Shown: piece after piece, positions 1 through 8,679 of the stretch
Numbering within the stretch: position 1 is the stretch's first letter
Layout of the letters: each line of letters starts with the position of its first letter
NCBI GenBank assembly: GCA_038243605.1
Contig: JBBSQX010000006.1
Coordinates: forward strand, 66,496 to 130,495
Length of the DNA stretch: 64,000 bases
Reading direction: 5' to 3'
Origin: Terrimesophilobacter sp038243605
GTDB lineage: Bacteria > Actinomycetota > Actinomycetes > Actinomycetales > Microbacteriaceae
The notes under the pieces: model-generated
Seen by the model: only the letters and a program-made list of their open reading frames with translations
What the model was told of the DNA's origin: nothing
The model's database searches: none
Position numbers and translations under genes: made by a program

Positions 1-2
1 TT

Positions 3-911
3 GGTGGCGTGTTCCGCGTCACCGACGGGCTCCAGGCGGAGTACGGCACCGATCGTGTCATCGACATGCCTTTGGCTGAATCGGGAATTATGGGCGTGGC
101 CGTTGGGCTCGCTCAGCGCGGTTACCGCCCCGTCGTCGAGATTCAGTTCGACGGATTCATTTACCCCGCGTTCAACCAGATCGTTGCCCAAGTCGCGAAA
201 CTGCGTTACCGCTCCCGTGGCTTGGTCACAGTGCCGATCACGATTCGCGTTCCGTTTGGCGGCGGAATCGGCTCGGTCGAGCACCACTCCGAATCCCCTG
301 AGGCGTACTTTGCTCACACGGCAGGGTTGCGCGTCATCAGCTGCTCTAACCCTCAGGACGCTTACACGATGCTGCGCCAAGCTATTGCCAGCGATGACCC
401 GGTGATGTTCTTCGAACCGAAGCGCCGCTACTGGTCCAAGGGTGAGGTCGAGCTTGACGGGGCCCTTGAGGGCGCGTTCCCGCTGAACAAGGCCCGCGTC
501 GTTTCTGACGGCACCGATGTCACGATGGTGGCGTACGGCCCGCTCGTCACGACCGCAAAGGATGCTGTTCTGGCCGCTGCAGATGATGGCATCTCGATTG
601 AGCTCATTGATCTGCGCTCGTTGTCGCCCATCGACTACGAGACGATTGAGGCATCCGTGCGTAAGACCGGTCGTCTTGTCATTACGCACGAGGCTGCGCA
701 GACACTGGGGATGGGTTCGGAGATTGCGGCGAGCATCACCGAGCGCTGTTTCCACTGGCTCGAGGCCGCTCCTGCTCGCGTAACAGGCTTCGATACGCCG
801 TATCCGCCTGCCGCACTAGAAGAGCACTTCTTGCCCAATCTCGACCGCCTGCTTGACGCGGTGGACCGGGTCTTGGGTCGTCAAAATTCATTGAGTGATT
901 GGGAGGGCTAA
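3..911 (+). CDS. bkdB: 2-oxoacid dehydrogenase E1 component, beta subunit (5' partial)
   Basis: This is the C-terminal part of the thiamine-diphosphate-dependent E1 beta subunit of a branched-chain 2-oxoacid (or pyruvate) dehydrogenase complex. The frame is open to the left edge, so the true start lies outside the window. Visible family features are the LAESGIMGVAVGLA segment, the VPFGGGIGSVEHHSESPEAYFAH region and the C-terminal transketolase-like half with YGPLVTTA and IDLRSLSPID. It overlaps the E2 start by one base (TAATG), so E1 beta and E2 are translationally coupled. The nearby leucine-degradation genes favour a branched-chain substrate, but pyruvate cannot be excluded from sequence alone. 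Confidence 0.9.
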   Translation, partial: GGVFRVTDGLQAEYGTDRVIDMPLAESGIMGVAVGLAQRGYRPVVEIQFDGFIYPAFNQIVAQVAKLRYRSRGLVTVPITIRVPFGGGIGSVEHHSESPEAYFAHTAGLRVISCSNPQDAYTMLRQAIASDDPVMFFEPKRRYWSKGEVELDGALEGAFPLNKARVVSDGTDVTMVAYGPLVTTAKDAVLAAADDGISIELIDLRSLSPIDYETIEASVRKTGRLVITHEAAQTLGMGSEIAASITERCFHWLEAAPARVTGFDTPYPPAALEEHFLPNLDRLLDAVDRVLGRQNSLSDWEG

Positions 912-2380
912 TGGCGCTCAAAGATTTTGCCCTGCCAGATCTTGGTGAAGGGCTCGAAGAGTCTGAACTTGTCAGTTGGCATGTTGCCGTAGGCGACACG
1001 GTTGAGCTCAACCAGCATCTTGCCGATGTGGAGACAGCGAAGGCGCTCGTCGAGTTGCCGTCACCGTTCGCCGGTGTTGTTAAGGCGCTGTACGCGGAAG
1101 AGGGCACGACTGTTGCGGTCGGTGCTCGGATCATCCAGTTTGAGATTGAGGGCGGGCCAGAAGATGAGGTCGCACCGTCGACGAGCGGTACGCCAGCAAA
1201 GCCTGAACGTGAGCCGATGCTGGTGGGCTACGGCCCCCCAGTAGAGAGTGGCGGGCGTCCATCTCGTCGTGCTCGTAGGGGAGCGGGAGCACCGACAAGC
1301 GCGCCTGTGCCTGTGCCCGTGACTGTGTCCGTGACCATGCCGGCCCCTGCGCCTGCTCCTGAGTCAGTGATTTCAGCCGAGGTGGCTCCGCCAGCACCGC
1401 ATCCGCTGGCTGACGAGAGTAATGCCCGAACCGACGGGAGCAACTACGAGGTTCCTCGTTCAACCCCGCCCGTGCGCAAACTCGCCAGGGATCTTGGCGT
1501 TGACCTCGAGACAGTGACCGGTACAGGCGATAAGGGCCTCATCACGCGAGAAGACGTTGAGTCGGCGTTTGGTGGTGGTGCTGCAGCGGGTGCTCCCACG
1601 AGTACTTCCGACAGTGCTGGCCCGCCTGCGAGTGCTGGCAGCGAAGTTGCCCACCGTATGTCGCCATCATTCGGAGTTCGCGGCGAAACCCGCACTCCGA
1701 TCTCAGGAGTGCGCAAATACACCGCAGCGGCAATGGTGCAAAGTGCGTTCACGGCACCACACGCGAGCGAGTTCCTCACGATCGATGTCACGCCCACCAT
1801 GGAGCTCATCGCAACGCTCAAAGAGTCGCCAGGATTTCGCGGCAAGCGTCTCAACTTGCTCACCGTGGTGGCAAAGGCGCTGTGTATCGCTGCGGGGCGC
1901 AATCCGTCGGTGAACTCCCGTTGGGACGACAAGGCGCAGGAGATCATCCAATACCACTTCGTGAACCTTGGGATCGCGACTGCTACGCCGCGCGGGCTCA
2001 TGGTTCCGAACATCAAGGATGCAGACCTCCTCAACTTGGTTGGCCTCTCTGACGCGCTCACCGGGCTTGTGGAGACCGCGAAGGCGGGAACCGCAGGTCA
2101 AGCCGACCTCACCGGTGGCACAATCTCTATTACCAACATCGGTTCGTTCGGAATCGACGCCGGCACGCCCATCCTCAATACGGGAGAGGCGATGATTCTC
2201 GCCCTTGGCGCAGTGAAGCGCTTGCCGTGGGAGTATCGCGGCGAAGTCGCTCTGCGTCAGGTGCTTACCCTCAGCGTGTCGTTCGACCACAGGTTGGTTG
2301 ACGGCGAGCAGGGGAGTCGGTTCCTCGCGGATGTCGGTGCGATTCTCGCGAATCCTGCCGTGCTGTTGACGATGGTCTAG
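911..2380 (+). CDS. bkdC: 2-oxoacid dehydrogenase E2 (dihydrolipoamide acyltransferase)
   Basis: E2 core of the oxoacid dehydrogenase complex, 489 residues. An N-terminal lipoyl domain carries the lipoylated lysine in DVETAKA (about Lys44). A long Pro/Val/Ala linker follows (about 75-185), partly encoded by short PV/PA repeats at about 1306-1365. A peripheral subunit-binding domain lies at about 187-222 (VRKLARDLGVDLETVTGTG). The acyltransferase domain ends with the catalytic DHRLVDG motif at about 459-465. The ATG at 911 was chosen because it overlaps the E1 stop; an in-frame upstream start at 899 would lie inside E1. A single lipoyl domain fits branched-chain E2 proteins of actinobacteria. 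Confidence 0.93.
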   Translation: MALKDFALPDLGEGLEESELVSWHVAVGDTVELNQHLADVETAKALVELPSPFAGVVKALYAEEGTTVAVGARIIQFEIEGGPEDEVAPSTSGTPAKPEREPMLVGYGPPVESGGRPSRRARRGAGAPTSAPVPVPVTVSVTMPAPAPAPESVISAEVAPPAPHPLADESNARTDGSNYEVPRSTPPVRKLARDLGVDLETVTGTGDKGLITREDVESAFGGGAAAGAPTSTSDSAGPPASAGSEVAHRMSPSFGVRGETRTPISGVRKYTAAAMVQSAFTAPHASEFLTIDVTPTMELIATLKESPGFRGKRLNLLTVVAKALCIAAGRNPSVNSRWDDKAQEIIQYHFVNLGIATATPRGLMVPNIKDADLLNLVGLSDALTGLVETAKAGTAGQADLTGGTISITNIGSFGIDAGTPILNTGEAMILALGAVKRLPWEYRGEVALRQVLTLSVSFDHRLVDGEQGSRFLADVGAILANPAVLLTMV

Positions 2381-2432
2381 GCGAACAGGCGACCACTGCT
2401 CATTCCCAACTTTGGTGGGCATTGTTGACTCT

Positions 2433-2759
2433 ATGAACGGTTCAACTCTCTCTCCTTCCGATTCTGCTGGACGGCTGTCGACAACCGCCTTCGTGCAGTC
2501 GAGCAACGCCCTCCACGCTTCATTCGAAACTGCAGACTTCGCGAGCGCTACTGAATTTGTCGATCGCGTCGCACGCGCAGCGGATGCCGCCAACCACCAC
2601 CCAGATATTCACCTCAGTTATGGGTTGGTCGAGTTTGCGCTCAGCTCGCATGACGCGGGAGGTGTCACCGAACGCGACGTGGCGTTGGCGTCCACGATTC
2701 AGCGCATTGCTGACGAGTTGGGAGCGAGCGCAAAGTCGGAGCACACCCCGCAGCGGTAA
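2433..2759 (+). CDS. Pterin-4a-carbinolamine dehydratase
   Basis: Small protein of 108 residues from the ATG at 2433; an in-frame TTG at 2412 is a weaker alternative. It carries the family signature NHHPDIHLSYGLVEFALSSH followed by GGVTERDVALA, with the His-His-Pro dehydratase site and the downstream His that act on 4a-hydroxytetrahydropterin. A pterin-dependent amino acid hydroxylase is not visible nearby. In such genomes the protein may recycle another oxidised pterin or act in molybdopterin metabolism; that part is inference. It follows the E2 gene by 52 bp and may be co-transcribed with it. Confidence 0.85.
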   Translation: MNGSTLSPSDSAGRLSTTAFVQSSNALHASFETADFASATEFVDRVARAADAANHHPDIHLSYGLVEFALSSHDAGGVTERDVALASTIQRIADELGASAKSEHTPQR

Positions 2760-2804
2760 TGTCGATCCCAGAACAGTGATCGTTTTACGGAGGTCACGGG
2801 GTGG

Positions 2805-3596
2805 CTATTGAGCGAGTCGCGCGATGTCCTGAAGTAGCGCGGCCGGCACCACTTCGCTTGTCGCCGGGTTCTGTGGGTGCGGCGTGTGGCGCATCGTGAA
2901 TTCGTAGTCGCCCGAGGTGCCTGAGGCGCTGACAGCGTGGGTTGTGAGCGTAACGTTAGGGTCTGCGAGCATCGTGATGGTGAGCTCATCCCACAGTCCG
3001 GTCGTGAGAGCCAGCGCCACGGCAACATTCAGTGATCGAGGAAAAAGGCGAATTGCCTCCTTCACGCTCCCGCGGAATACGGTGATGGGTTCTGCTGTGT
3101 GGAGGATGTCGTCGCGTTCTTTCTCCGACATCCAAGGCTGGATGACGGCTGCCGGTGCTTTTGTGGTGACGAGTGTCGCTGCCGACAATCCGCCATCACG
3201 TGAGGCAGCCCCGAGCACGTCAAGTCCGCCCATTGCGCCGGAGGTGACGAAGCACCGGCCTGGGCCGCCCGTCAGCATCCGGCGCCGAAATGTTTCGTCG
3301 ACGAGCGCACCGACCGAAGAGACGAGGAGGTCAACACCCGCTTCGATGACGCGTAGCCCTTCGACTTTCACCGCGTCTACGCCCGCGCATTCCACGATGA
3401 GGTCGCTGCAGCCAAGAGCGTCGTCAAGCGAGAGTGTGGGAGAGTGCGTGACGTCAGTGGAGTTGGGGCGCCGAACAATGACTCCGGCTAAGACGGCATT
3501 CTGAACCTTACCGTCGGCAATCGCTGCTGTCACGGTGGAACCTATCGCACCGTACCCGAGAACGGCAACGCGAAGCACAGTGGAAGCGGGGGTCAT
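2805..3596 (-). CDS. nadX: L-aspartate dehydrogenase (NadX-like)
   Basis: 263 residues. The N-terminal Rossmann fold begins with VAVLGYGAIG (about 10-19), followed by the DUF108 catalytic domain with SGAMGGLD, TTKAP and FRGSVKEAIRLFPRSLNVAVALAL. The family oxidises L-aspartate to iminoaspartate with NAD(P)+, feeding NAD synthesis, or runs in the aminating direction. No nadA or nadC gene is adjacent, so the pathway role is inferred. The ATG lies 6 nt downstream of a TAGGGT hexamer on the minus strand (3603-3608) and has no ribosome binding site, which suggests a leaderless transcript. Confidence 0.85.
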   Translation of the reverse strand: MTPASTVLRVAVLGYGAIGSTVTAAIADGKVQNAVLAGVIVRRPNSTDVTHSPTLSLDDALGCSDLIVECAGVDAVKVEGLRVIEAGVDLLVSSVGALVDETFRRRMLTGGPGRCFVTSGAMGGLDVLGAASRDGGLSAATLVTTKAPAAVIQPWMSEKERDDILHTAEPITVFRGSVKEAIRLFPRSLNVAVALALTTGLWDELTITMLADPNVTLTTHAVSASGTSGDYEFTMRHTPHPQNPATSEVVPAALLQDIARLAQ

Positions 3597-3602
3597 CCCT
3601 TC

Positions 3603-3608
3603 ACCCTA
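3603..3608 (-). promoter_or_regulatory. Predicted -10 element of nadX (leaderless)
   Basis: TAGGGT read on the minus strand, then 6 nt, then the ATG of nadX. No Shine-Dalgarno sequence can fit in this distance. Confidence 0.6.
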
Positions 3609-3619
3609 GATCGACCCGC

Positions 3620-4141
3620 CTATTTCGTCGGTGCTGGGGTGAGAACAACACCATTTGCCCGAATGACGTACCAGTATCCGCCATCAAGGTATTGCCCTTG
3701 ACCTGTGGCGGTACTGGCGGAGACATCGCCTTGGTAAAGGTAGAGCGGCCAGCCGTTATAGGTGGCAACGCGTTTGCCGTCGCGGTCTATCGCCTCTCCG
3801 AGTAGCGACTCATCGACATCCGAGCCGGCTGCAAGGCGCACCCCCTCGGGAAGAAACACGGGAGGCCAGTTCAAGGCGCAACGGTCGTAACAGGTGACAC
3901 CCTGCTGCGCGTCGGGCGGGAACGTGTACAAAACGAAACCCTTGTCGGTGGCAAGGACGGTGCCGAGTTTGCCAATAGCGGTTGTTTCGATCGTGACATT
4001 GTTGTCCGTGACAGTGTATTTACCGCCGCCGACGGGTTGCGGTATGACAAAAGCGAAGATGACGCCGGCGATGGCGACGGCAGCGACGATGCCGATCCAC
4101 ATGAGAATTCGGTTGTTTGATCTTGACGGGGGGTTGCTCAC
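3620..4141 (-). CDS. Membrane-anchored PF03640-type secreted repeat protein
   Basis: 173 residues from a GTG at 4141. A short basic/polar N-terminus is followed by one hydrophobic helix (about 11-33, ILMWIGIVAAVAIAGVIFAF) with no lipobox. Two units of the COG4315/PF03640 repeat follow: GKLGTVLATDKGFVLYTFPPD with CYDRCALNWPPV, then AIDRDGKRVATYNGWPLYLYQGD. The family function is unknown; members are extracytoplasmic and often linked to respiration or redox surroundings. The start at 4141 is preferred over an in-frame GTG at 4150 because TAACGT lies 7 nt before it, the leaderless pattern of this genome. Confidence 0.8.
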   Translation of the reverse strand: MSNPPSRSNNRILMWIGIVAAVAIAGVIFAFVIPQPVGGGKYTVTDNNVTIETTAIGKLGTVLATDKGFVLYTFPPDAQQGVTCYDRCALNWPPVFLPEGVRLAAGSDVDESLLGEAIDRDGKRVATYNGWPLYLYQGDVSASTATGQGQYLDGGYWYVIRANGVVLTPAPTK

Positions 4142-4148
4142 GCTTTCC

Positions 4149-4154
4149 ACGTTA
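4149..4154 (-). promoter_or_regulatory. Predicted -10 element for the PF03640 gene
   Basis: TAACGT on the minus strand, 7 nt before the GTG at 4141. It decides that start over the GTG at 4150. Confidence 0.5.
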
Positions 4155-4213
4155 TGCCATTGCCTGACCCCGCGGTGCGCGTGTGCTGCGGATACCTCTG
4201 ACCTCGAGAAAAA

Positions 4214-4810
4214 CTACGGAGTGAGCAGCGCTGCGAACGCCATCCGTTCGAGCTGATCGCGGAGCGTGTGCCGATCGAGCGAGTGCCCTGAGTGCGGGGT
4301 CGAGTTCAGCAGCCCAAACACAGCGTGAGCACGTGTGCGCAGTATCGGTCGCTGAATGCCGGGGTCCAATGATTCGAGCACATCGACCCATAGCTCAACG
4401 TAGCGACGTTGCAGCGTGCGCACGGTGTGCCGATCACTGTCAGCTAACTGCTCAAGATCCCTGTCTTGCACGCGGATGACGTTCGCGTTGTCGAGAGCGA
4501 AGTCGGCGTGAAAGGCGATGAGCGCGCGCAGTGCGTCAGCGCCAGCGGCTCGCTCGAGAACCTGCTTGCCTCCCGTGTGGAGGCCAGCGCTCGCGTCGAG
4601 CAAGATCGCGGCGAGCATCGATTGTTTGCCGCTGAAGTGTTTGTAGAGCGCGGGGCCGCTCACGCCCACAGCGGCGCCGAGGTCGTCGATTGAGGTGCCG
4701 GAGTATCCTCGTTCAGCAAAAAGTCTCGCGGCGGCCGTGAGAAGCGCGGAGCGACGGTTCGCTTTCGCCCGTTCGCGCGCGGTGGCGGTGTCGCGAAGTT
4801 CGACCGACAT
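4214..4810 (-). CDS. TetR-family regulator of the acyl-CoA carboxylase operon
   Basis: 198 residues from the ATG at 4810, preceded by GAGAG. The N-terminal helix-turn-helix reads RRSALLTAAARLFAERGYSGTSIDDLGAAVGVSGPALYKHFSGK, a typical TetR domain; the rest is the ligand-sensing and dimerisation domain. The gene is divergent from the methylcrotonyl-CoA carboxylase operon and a near-perfect palindrome lies between them (4834-4851), so it very likely represses both units and responds to a leucine-pathway acyl-CoA or acid. That role is inferred from position. An upstream in-frame extension to 4921 runs through the operator and was rejected. Confidence 0.88.
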   Translation of the reverse strand: MSVELRDTATARERAKANRRSALLTAAARLFAERGYSGTSIDDLGAAVGVSGPALYKHFSGKQSMLAAILLDASAGLHTGGKQVLERAAGADALRALIAFHADFALDNANVIRVQDRDLEQLADSDRHTVRTLQRRYVELWVDVLESLDPGIQRPILRTRAHAVFGLLNSTPHSGHSLDRHTLRDQLERMAFAALLTP

Positions 4811-4833
4811 GGGTGCTCTCTCGTAGACAAATC

Positions 4834-4851
4834 GGTTAGCGATCACTAACC
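4834..4851. promoter_or_regulatory. TetR operator in the divergent carboxylase promoter
   Basis: GGTTAGCGATCACTAACC is a palindrome with 6-bp arms (GGTTAG/CTAACC) around CGATCA, which itself contains GATC. It lies 23 bp from the TetR start and 94 bp from accD1, the expected place for an autoregulatory operator controlling both directions. Confidence 0.75.
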
Positions 4852-4945
4852 TAGTTTCACGAGGTAACACTAGACCGAAGTGCACGTGGTGACAACTGAT
4901 ACCGGTGTCGGGTCTGCTCATGGGGAGAAAAGGTAGGGGTTGCCA

Positions 4946-6553
4946 ATGGAAACGCTGCGCAGTGCACTTGATGCCACGAGCGATGATTTCATGGCCAACG
5001 ATGCCGCCCAGCGCGCCCTCGTTGCTGAACTCAACGAACAGTTAGCCCGCACAGCGCTCGGAGGCCCCGCTGCGTCGCGAGAACGGCATATTGCGCGCGG
5101 CAAGCTTCTGCCGCGTGACCGCATCAATCACCTGTTAGATAACGGCAGCCCGTTTCTTGAGGTTGCGCCTCTCGCCGCTCATGATCTTTACAACAACGAT
5201 TGCCCGAGTGCGGGCCTGATCGCCGGAATCGGTCTCGTGAACGGCCGCCACGTCATGGTCGTCGCCAACGACGCCACCGTCAAGGGTGGAACGTACTATC
5301 CGATGACGGTGAAGAAGCATCTTCGTGCACAAGAGATTGCACTCGAGAACCGACTTCCCTGCGTCTACTTAGTTGACTCTGGCGGCGCCTTCCTGCCGAA
5401 GCAAGATGAAGTGTTCCCCGACCGCGATCATTTCGGGCGCATCTTTTTCAACCAGGCAAAAATGTCTTCTCTGCGCATCCCACAAATTGCGGCGGTACTA
5501 GGTTCGTCGACTGCCGGCGGTGCGTACGTGCCCGCGATGAGCGATGAGACGGTAATCGTGCGCAACCAGGGAACAATTTTTCTTGGTGGTCCACCGCTTG
5601 TCAAGGCCGCCATCGGAGAGATCGTTACGGCAGAAGAGCTTGGCGGCGGCGACCTGCACTCGCGCACCTCCGGAGTCACTGATCACCTCGCCGAGAATGA
5701 CGAACACGCTCTGCAGATCGTGCGCGATATCGTGTCGACCCTCCCCGCCTCTGCCTATTCAGCGTGGGAGGTCATCGAGTCGAAGGAACCCGACGCAGAC
5801 GCTGGCGAGATGTACGGCGCAGTGCCCACCGATGTGCAGGGCAAGTACGACGTGCGCGAAGTTATTGCCAGGCTTGTGGACGGCTCCCAGTTCCACGAAT
5901 TTAAGCGCGAGTACGGCACAACGCTCATCACCGGTTTCGCGCATCTTCACGGCCACCCGGTGGGCATCATCGCCAACAACGGAATTTTGTTCAGCGAATC
6001 CGCGCTTAAAGGTGCTCACTTCATTGAGCTGTGTGACCAGCGCGGTGTACCTCTCGTGTTTCTGCAAAATATTTCTGGCTTCATGGTCGGCAAAGATTAT
6101 GAAGCCGGCGGCATCGCCAAAAACGGCGCAAAGATGGTGACGGCGGTCGCCACGACGCGCGTTCCAAAATTCACTGTTGTCATTGGTGGCTCGTTCGGTG
6201 CGGGCAACTATTCGATGTGCGGCCGGGCATACAGCCCAAGATTCTTGTGGATGTGGCCAGCTAGTCGCATCTCCGTCATGGGTGGAGCGCAGGCCTCCAG
6301 CGTGCTGTCCACGATTCGCCGCGAACAGATTGAGGGCCGCGGTGAAGAGTGGTCCAGCGACGACGAGACTGCATTCAAAGCACCCATTACTGAGCAGTAC
6401 GAAGCGCAAGGCAGCCCCTATTACTCGACCGCACGGCTCTGGGACGACGGAATTATCGACCCTGCAGACACCCGCACCGTTCTGGGCCTCGCACTTGACG
6501 TCGCCTCCCACAACCCCCTTCCCGACCCCGGCTTCGGCCTTTTCAGGATGTGA
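4946..6553 (+). CDS. accD1: Methylcrotonyl-CoA carboxylase, beta (carboxyltransferase) subunit
   Basis: 535 residues. Carboxyltransferase subunit that moves CO2 from carboxybiotin to 3-methylcrotonyl-CoA in leucine degradation. The typical MCC-beta blocks are present: LVDSGGAFLPKQDEVFPDRDHFGRI, SSTAGGAYVPAMSDE, NQGTIFLGGPPLVKAA and AEELGGGDLHSRTSGVTDH. These match MCC more than propionyl-CoA carboxylase. The ATG at 4946 follows a purine-rich GGTAGGGG stretch and was preferred to the TTG at 4940. It is the first gene of accD1-accA1-acyl-CoA dehydrogenase-MaoC-CitE, and its stop overlaps the next start (TGATG). Confidence 0.92.
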   Translation: METLRSALDATSDDFMANDAAQRALVAELNEQLARTALGGPAASRERHIARGKLLPRDRINHLLDNGSPFLEVAPLAAHDLYNNDCPSAGLIAGIGLVNGRHVMVVANDATVKGGTYYPMTVKKHLRAQEIALENRLPCVYLVDSGGAFLPKQDEVFPDRDHFGRIFFNQAKMSSLRIPQIAAVLGSSTAGGAYVPAMSDETVIVRNQGTIFLGGPPLVKAAIGEIVTAEELGGGDLHSRTSGVTDHLAENDEHALQIVRDIVSTLPASAYSAWEVIESKEPDADAGEMYGAVPTDVQGKYDVREVIARLVDGSQFHEFKREYGTTLITGFAHLHGHPVGIIANNGILFSESALKGAHFIELCDQRGVPLVFLQNISGFMVGKDYEAGGIAKNGAKMVTAVATTRVPKFTVVIGGSFGAGNYSMCGRAYSPRFLWMWPASRISVMGGAQASSVLSTIRREQIEGRGEEWSSDDETAFKAPITEQYEAQGSPYYSTARLWDDGIIDPADTRTVLGLALDVASHNPLPDPGFGLFRM

Positions 6554-8679
6554 TGTCGATGCCTCACGAGAACGAAACACACGCTGGTACTGCGCTGTTT
6601 GATACGGTTCTGGTTGCCAACCGTGGCGAGATCGCGTGCCGAGTTATTCGCACGTTGCGTGAGCTCGGCATCCGCTCTGTTGCCGTGTACAGCGATGCCG
6701 ATCGTGGTGCCAGGCATGTTGCTGAGGCTGATGTCGCTGTGCGCATTGGTCCAGCCCCAGTGAACGAGAGCTATCTCAACATCGCGGCGATTATCGCGGC
6801 GGCGAAAAAGTGTGGCGCAAACGCCATTCACCCCGGATACGGTTTTCTTTCAGAAAACTCGGAATTCGCGCGCGCCTGCGAGAGCGCGGGAATTGTCTTT
6901 GTCGGGCCGGGTACTGACGCTCTTGCGCTCATGGGCGACAAGATCCGATCGAAATCTCACGTATCGAAGGCCGGGGTCCCGGTCATTCAGGGCATTTCAT
7001 CTCTCGACTTCGATGATGTTGAACTCGAAGCAGCAGCCGTGAAACTTGGATTCCCGATCTTGATCAAACCATCCGCAGGTGGTGGCGGCAAAGGGATGGA
7101 GCCGGTATACGATCGGTCCCAGCTTGCCGAAGGTCTCGCGACCGCGCGCAGGGTGGCAAAATCTGCGTTCGGCGACGACACTTTGTTGCTTGAACGCCTC
7201 GTCACGGCGCCTCGTCACATTGAAGTTCAGCTGCTCGCTGATACGCATGGCAACGTGATTCACCTGGCAGAGCGCGAGTGCTCACTGCAGCGGCGTCACC
7301 AGAAAGTGATCGAAGAAGCACCATCGTCTCTGCTGAGCGCAGAGACTCGCGCCCGCATAGGCGAAGCCGCCTGCACAGTGGCACGCAGCGTCGGCTATGT
7401 CGGAGCAGGCACGGTGGAGTTCTTGGTGTCGGATGAAGCTCCAGACGAGTTCTTCTTTATGGAGATGAACACGCGTCTTCAGGTCGAGCACCCCGTGACT
7501 GAGATGGTCACCGGGATCGATCTGGTGGGGTGGCAACTCCGCGTAGCGGCCGGTGAACGCCTCACGGTGGCTCAGGATGATGTGGTGCTTCACGGTCATG
7601 CTGTTGAAGCTCGCGTGTACGCCGAAGACCCAGAGAGCGGATTTTTGCCGAGCACTGGCACGGTTTTGGTGCTTCACGAAGCGACCGGAGAGGGTGTGCG
7701 CGTTGACAGTTCGTTGAAAGATGGGCTGGTCGTGTCGCCACATTACGACCCCATGCTCGCGAAAGTGATCGCGTGGGGTGAAACGCGCACCGAAGCGCTC
7801 CTGCGACTGGATCGCGCGTTAGCTGACACGGTGATTCTTGGTGTTCGCACCAATCTTGAATACTTGCGCGCGCTGACTACTGATCCGGATGTTCAGGCTG
7901 GGCGGCTCGATACGACGATGATCGAACGCAAGCTCCCCGAACTGCGGTTTCGCCATCCAGATTCCGAACTGTTGAGCGTTGCCGCGCGGTTGCTGTCACA
8001 CGAGCAGCATCGGTGCGATGCAAGACTGCGCGCAGGTGCGTGGCAGTCGGCGATCGGATGGCGCACCGGAGGGGTGCGTGAGCCGATGCGCTTGAGGTTC
8101 GCGACGACTCAAACCGAACGCGTAGATGCTCACGTTGTCGGCGACACCGTTCGCGTTCTCGGCGGCGAGTTCATCGTGAGCCTTGTGAGCACAACAGAGA
8201 CTTCGGCACAGGTTGAGATTGACGGTGTGACATCGAGTTGGAACATCGCGCGAAGCGGTGACACTCTGTGGATCGGTGCGGCGGGGTTCAGCTGGCCACT
8301 CGTGGTGGTCAGCGCAGAGTCGGAGCTCAGGGAATCTTTGGCCGCTATCGAGCGAGAGAGCAATCCATCCAGCCCAGAAGTGCGCTCACCCATGCCAGGC
8401 ACTGTCGTGGCTGTTCCGGTCACGAGTGGCAGTGCGGTGCAGGCTGGCGACACCATTATCACGGTTGAGGCAATGAAAATGGAGCACAAACTGGTCGCGC
8501 CCGTGGCGGGAACGGTCACACTTTCTGCGCGCCCCGGTGATCTCGTGAAGCTCGACGAGCTTCTCGCGACCATCGAGCCAGACGATGAAGACGATGAAGA
8601 CGATGCAGACGATGCAGACGATGCAGAATCAGAAGAGAACCCTGAAGTACGAGAGAGCGCTGAGGAGCACACACCATGA
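6553..8679 (+). CDS. accA1: Methylcrotonyl-CoA carboxylase, alpha (biotin carboxylase and carrier) subunit
   Basis: 708 residues. Biotin carboxylase domain from the N-terminus (VANRGEIACRVIRTLRELG, ATP-grasp loop PSAGGGGKGM, metal/catalytic MEMNTRLQVEHPVTEMV). A middle domain follows, then a C-terminal biotinyl domain with EAMKMEH (biotin Lys about 642). Unusually, about 32 strongly acidic residues follow the biotinyl domain, encoded by five 9-bp units at 8581-8625; biotinyl domains usually end close to the C-terminus. The start at 6553 overlaps the accD1 stop, and the stop overlaps the next ATG (ATGA). Confidence 0.92.
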   Translation: MSMPHENETHAGTALFDTVLVANRGEIACRVIRTLRELGIRSVAVYSDADRGARHVAEADVAVRIGPAPVNESYLNIAAIIAAAKKCGANAIHPGYGFLSENSEFARACESAGIVFVGPGTDALALMGDKIRSKSHVSKAGVPVIQGISSLDFDDVELEAAAVKLGFPILIKPSAGGGGKGMEPVYDRSQLAEGLATARRVAKSAFGDDTLLLERLVTAPRHIEVQLLADTHGNVIHLAERECSLQRRHQKVIEEAPSSLLSAETRARIGEAACTVARSVGYVGAGTVEFLVSDEAPDEFFFMEMNTRLQVEHPVTEMVTGIDLVGWQLRVAAGERLTVAQDDVVLHGHAVEARVYAEDPESGFLPSTGTVLVLHEATGEGVRVDSSLKDGLVVSPHYDPMLAKVIAWGETRTEALLRLDRALADTVILGVRTNLEYLRALTTDPDVQAGRLDTTMIERKLPELRFRHPDSELLSVAARLLSHEQHRCDARLRAGAWQSAIGWRTGGVREPMRLRFATTQTERVDAHVVGDTVRVLGGEFIVSLVSTTETSAQVEIDGVTSSWNIARSGDTLWIGAAGFSWPLVVVSAESELRESLAAIERESNPSSPEVRSPMPGTVVAVPVTSGSAVQAGDTIITVEAMKMEHKLVAPVAGTVTLSARPGDLVKLDELLATIEPDDEDDEDDADDADDAESEENPEVRESAEEHTP
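8581..8625 (+). repeat. Five 9-bp units encoding the acidic tail of AccA1
   Basis: Units read GACGATGAA twice and GACGATGCA three times, encoding DDE DDE DDA DDA DDA directly after the biotinyl domain. All are in frame. Confidence 0.9.

Noticed and set aside
1444..2061. Minus-strand frame of 205 codons over the E2 gene
   Set aside because: Opposite-strand shadow of a well-supported gene; Arg/Ser/Pro-rich without a family.
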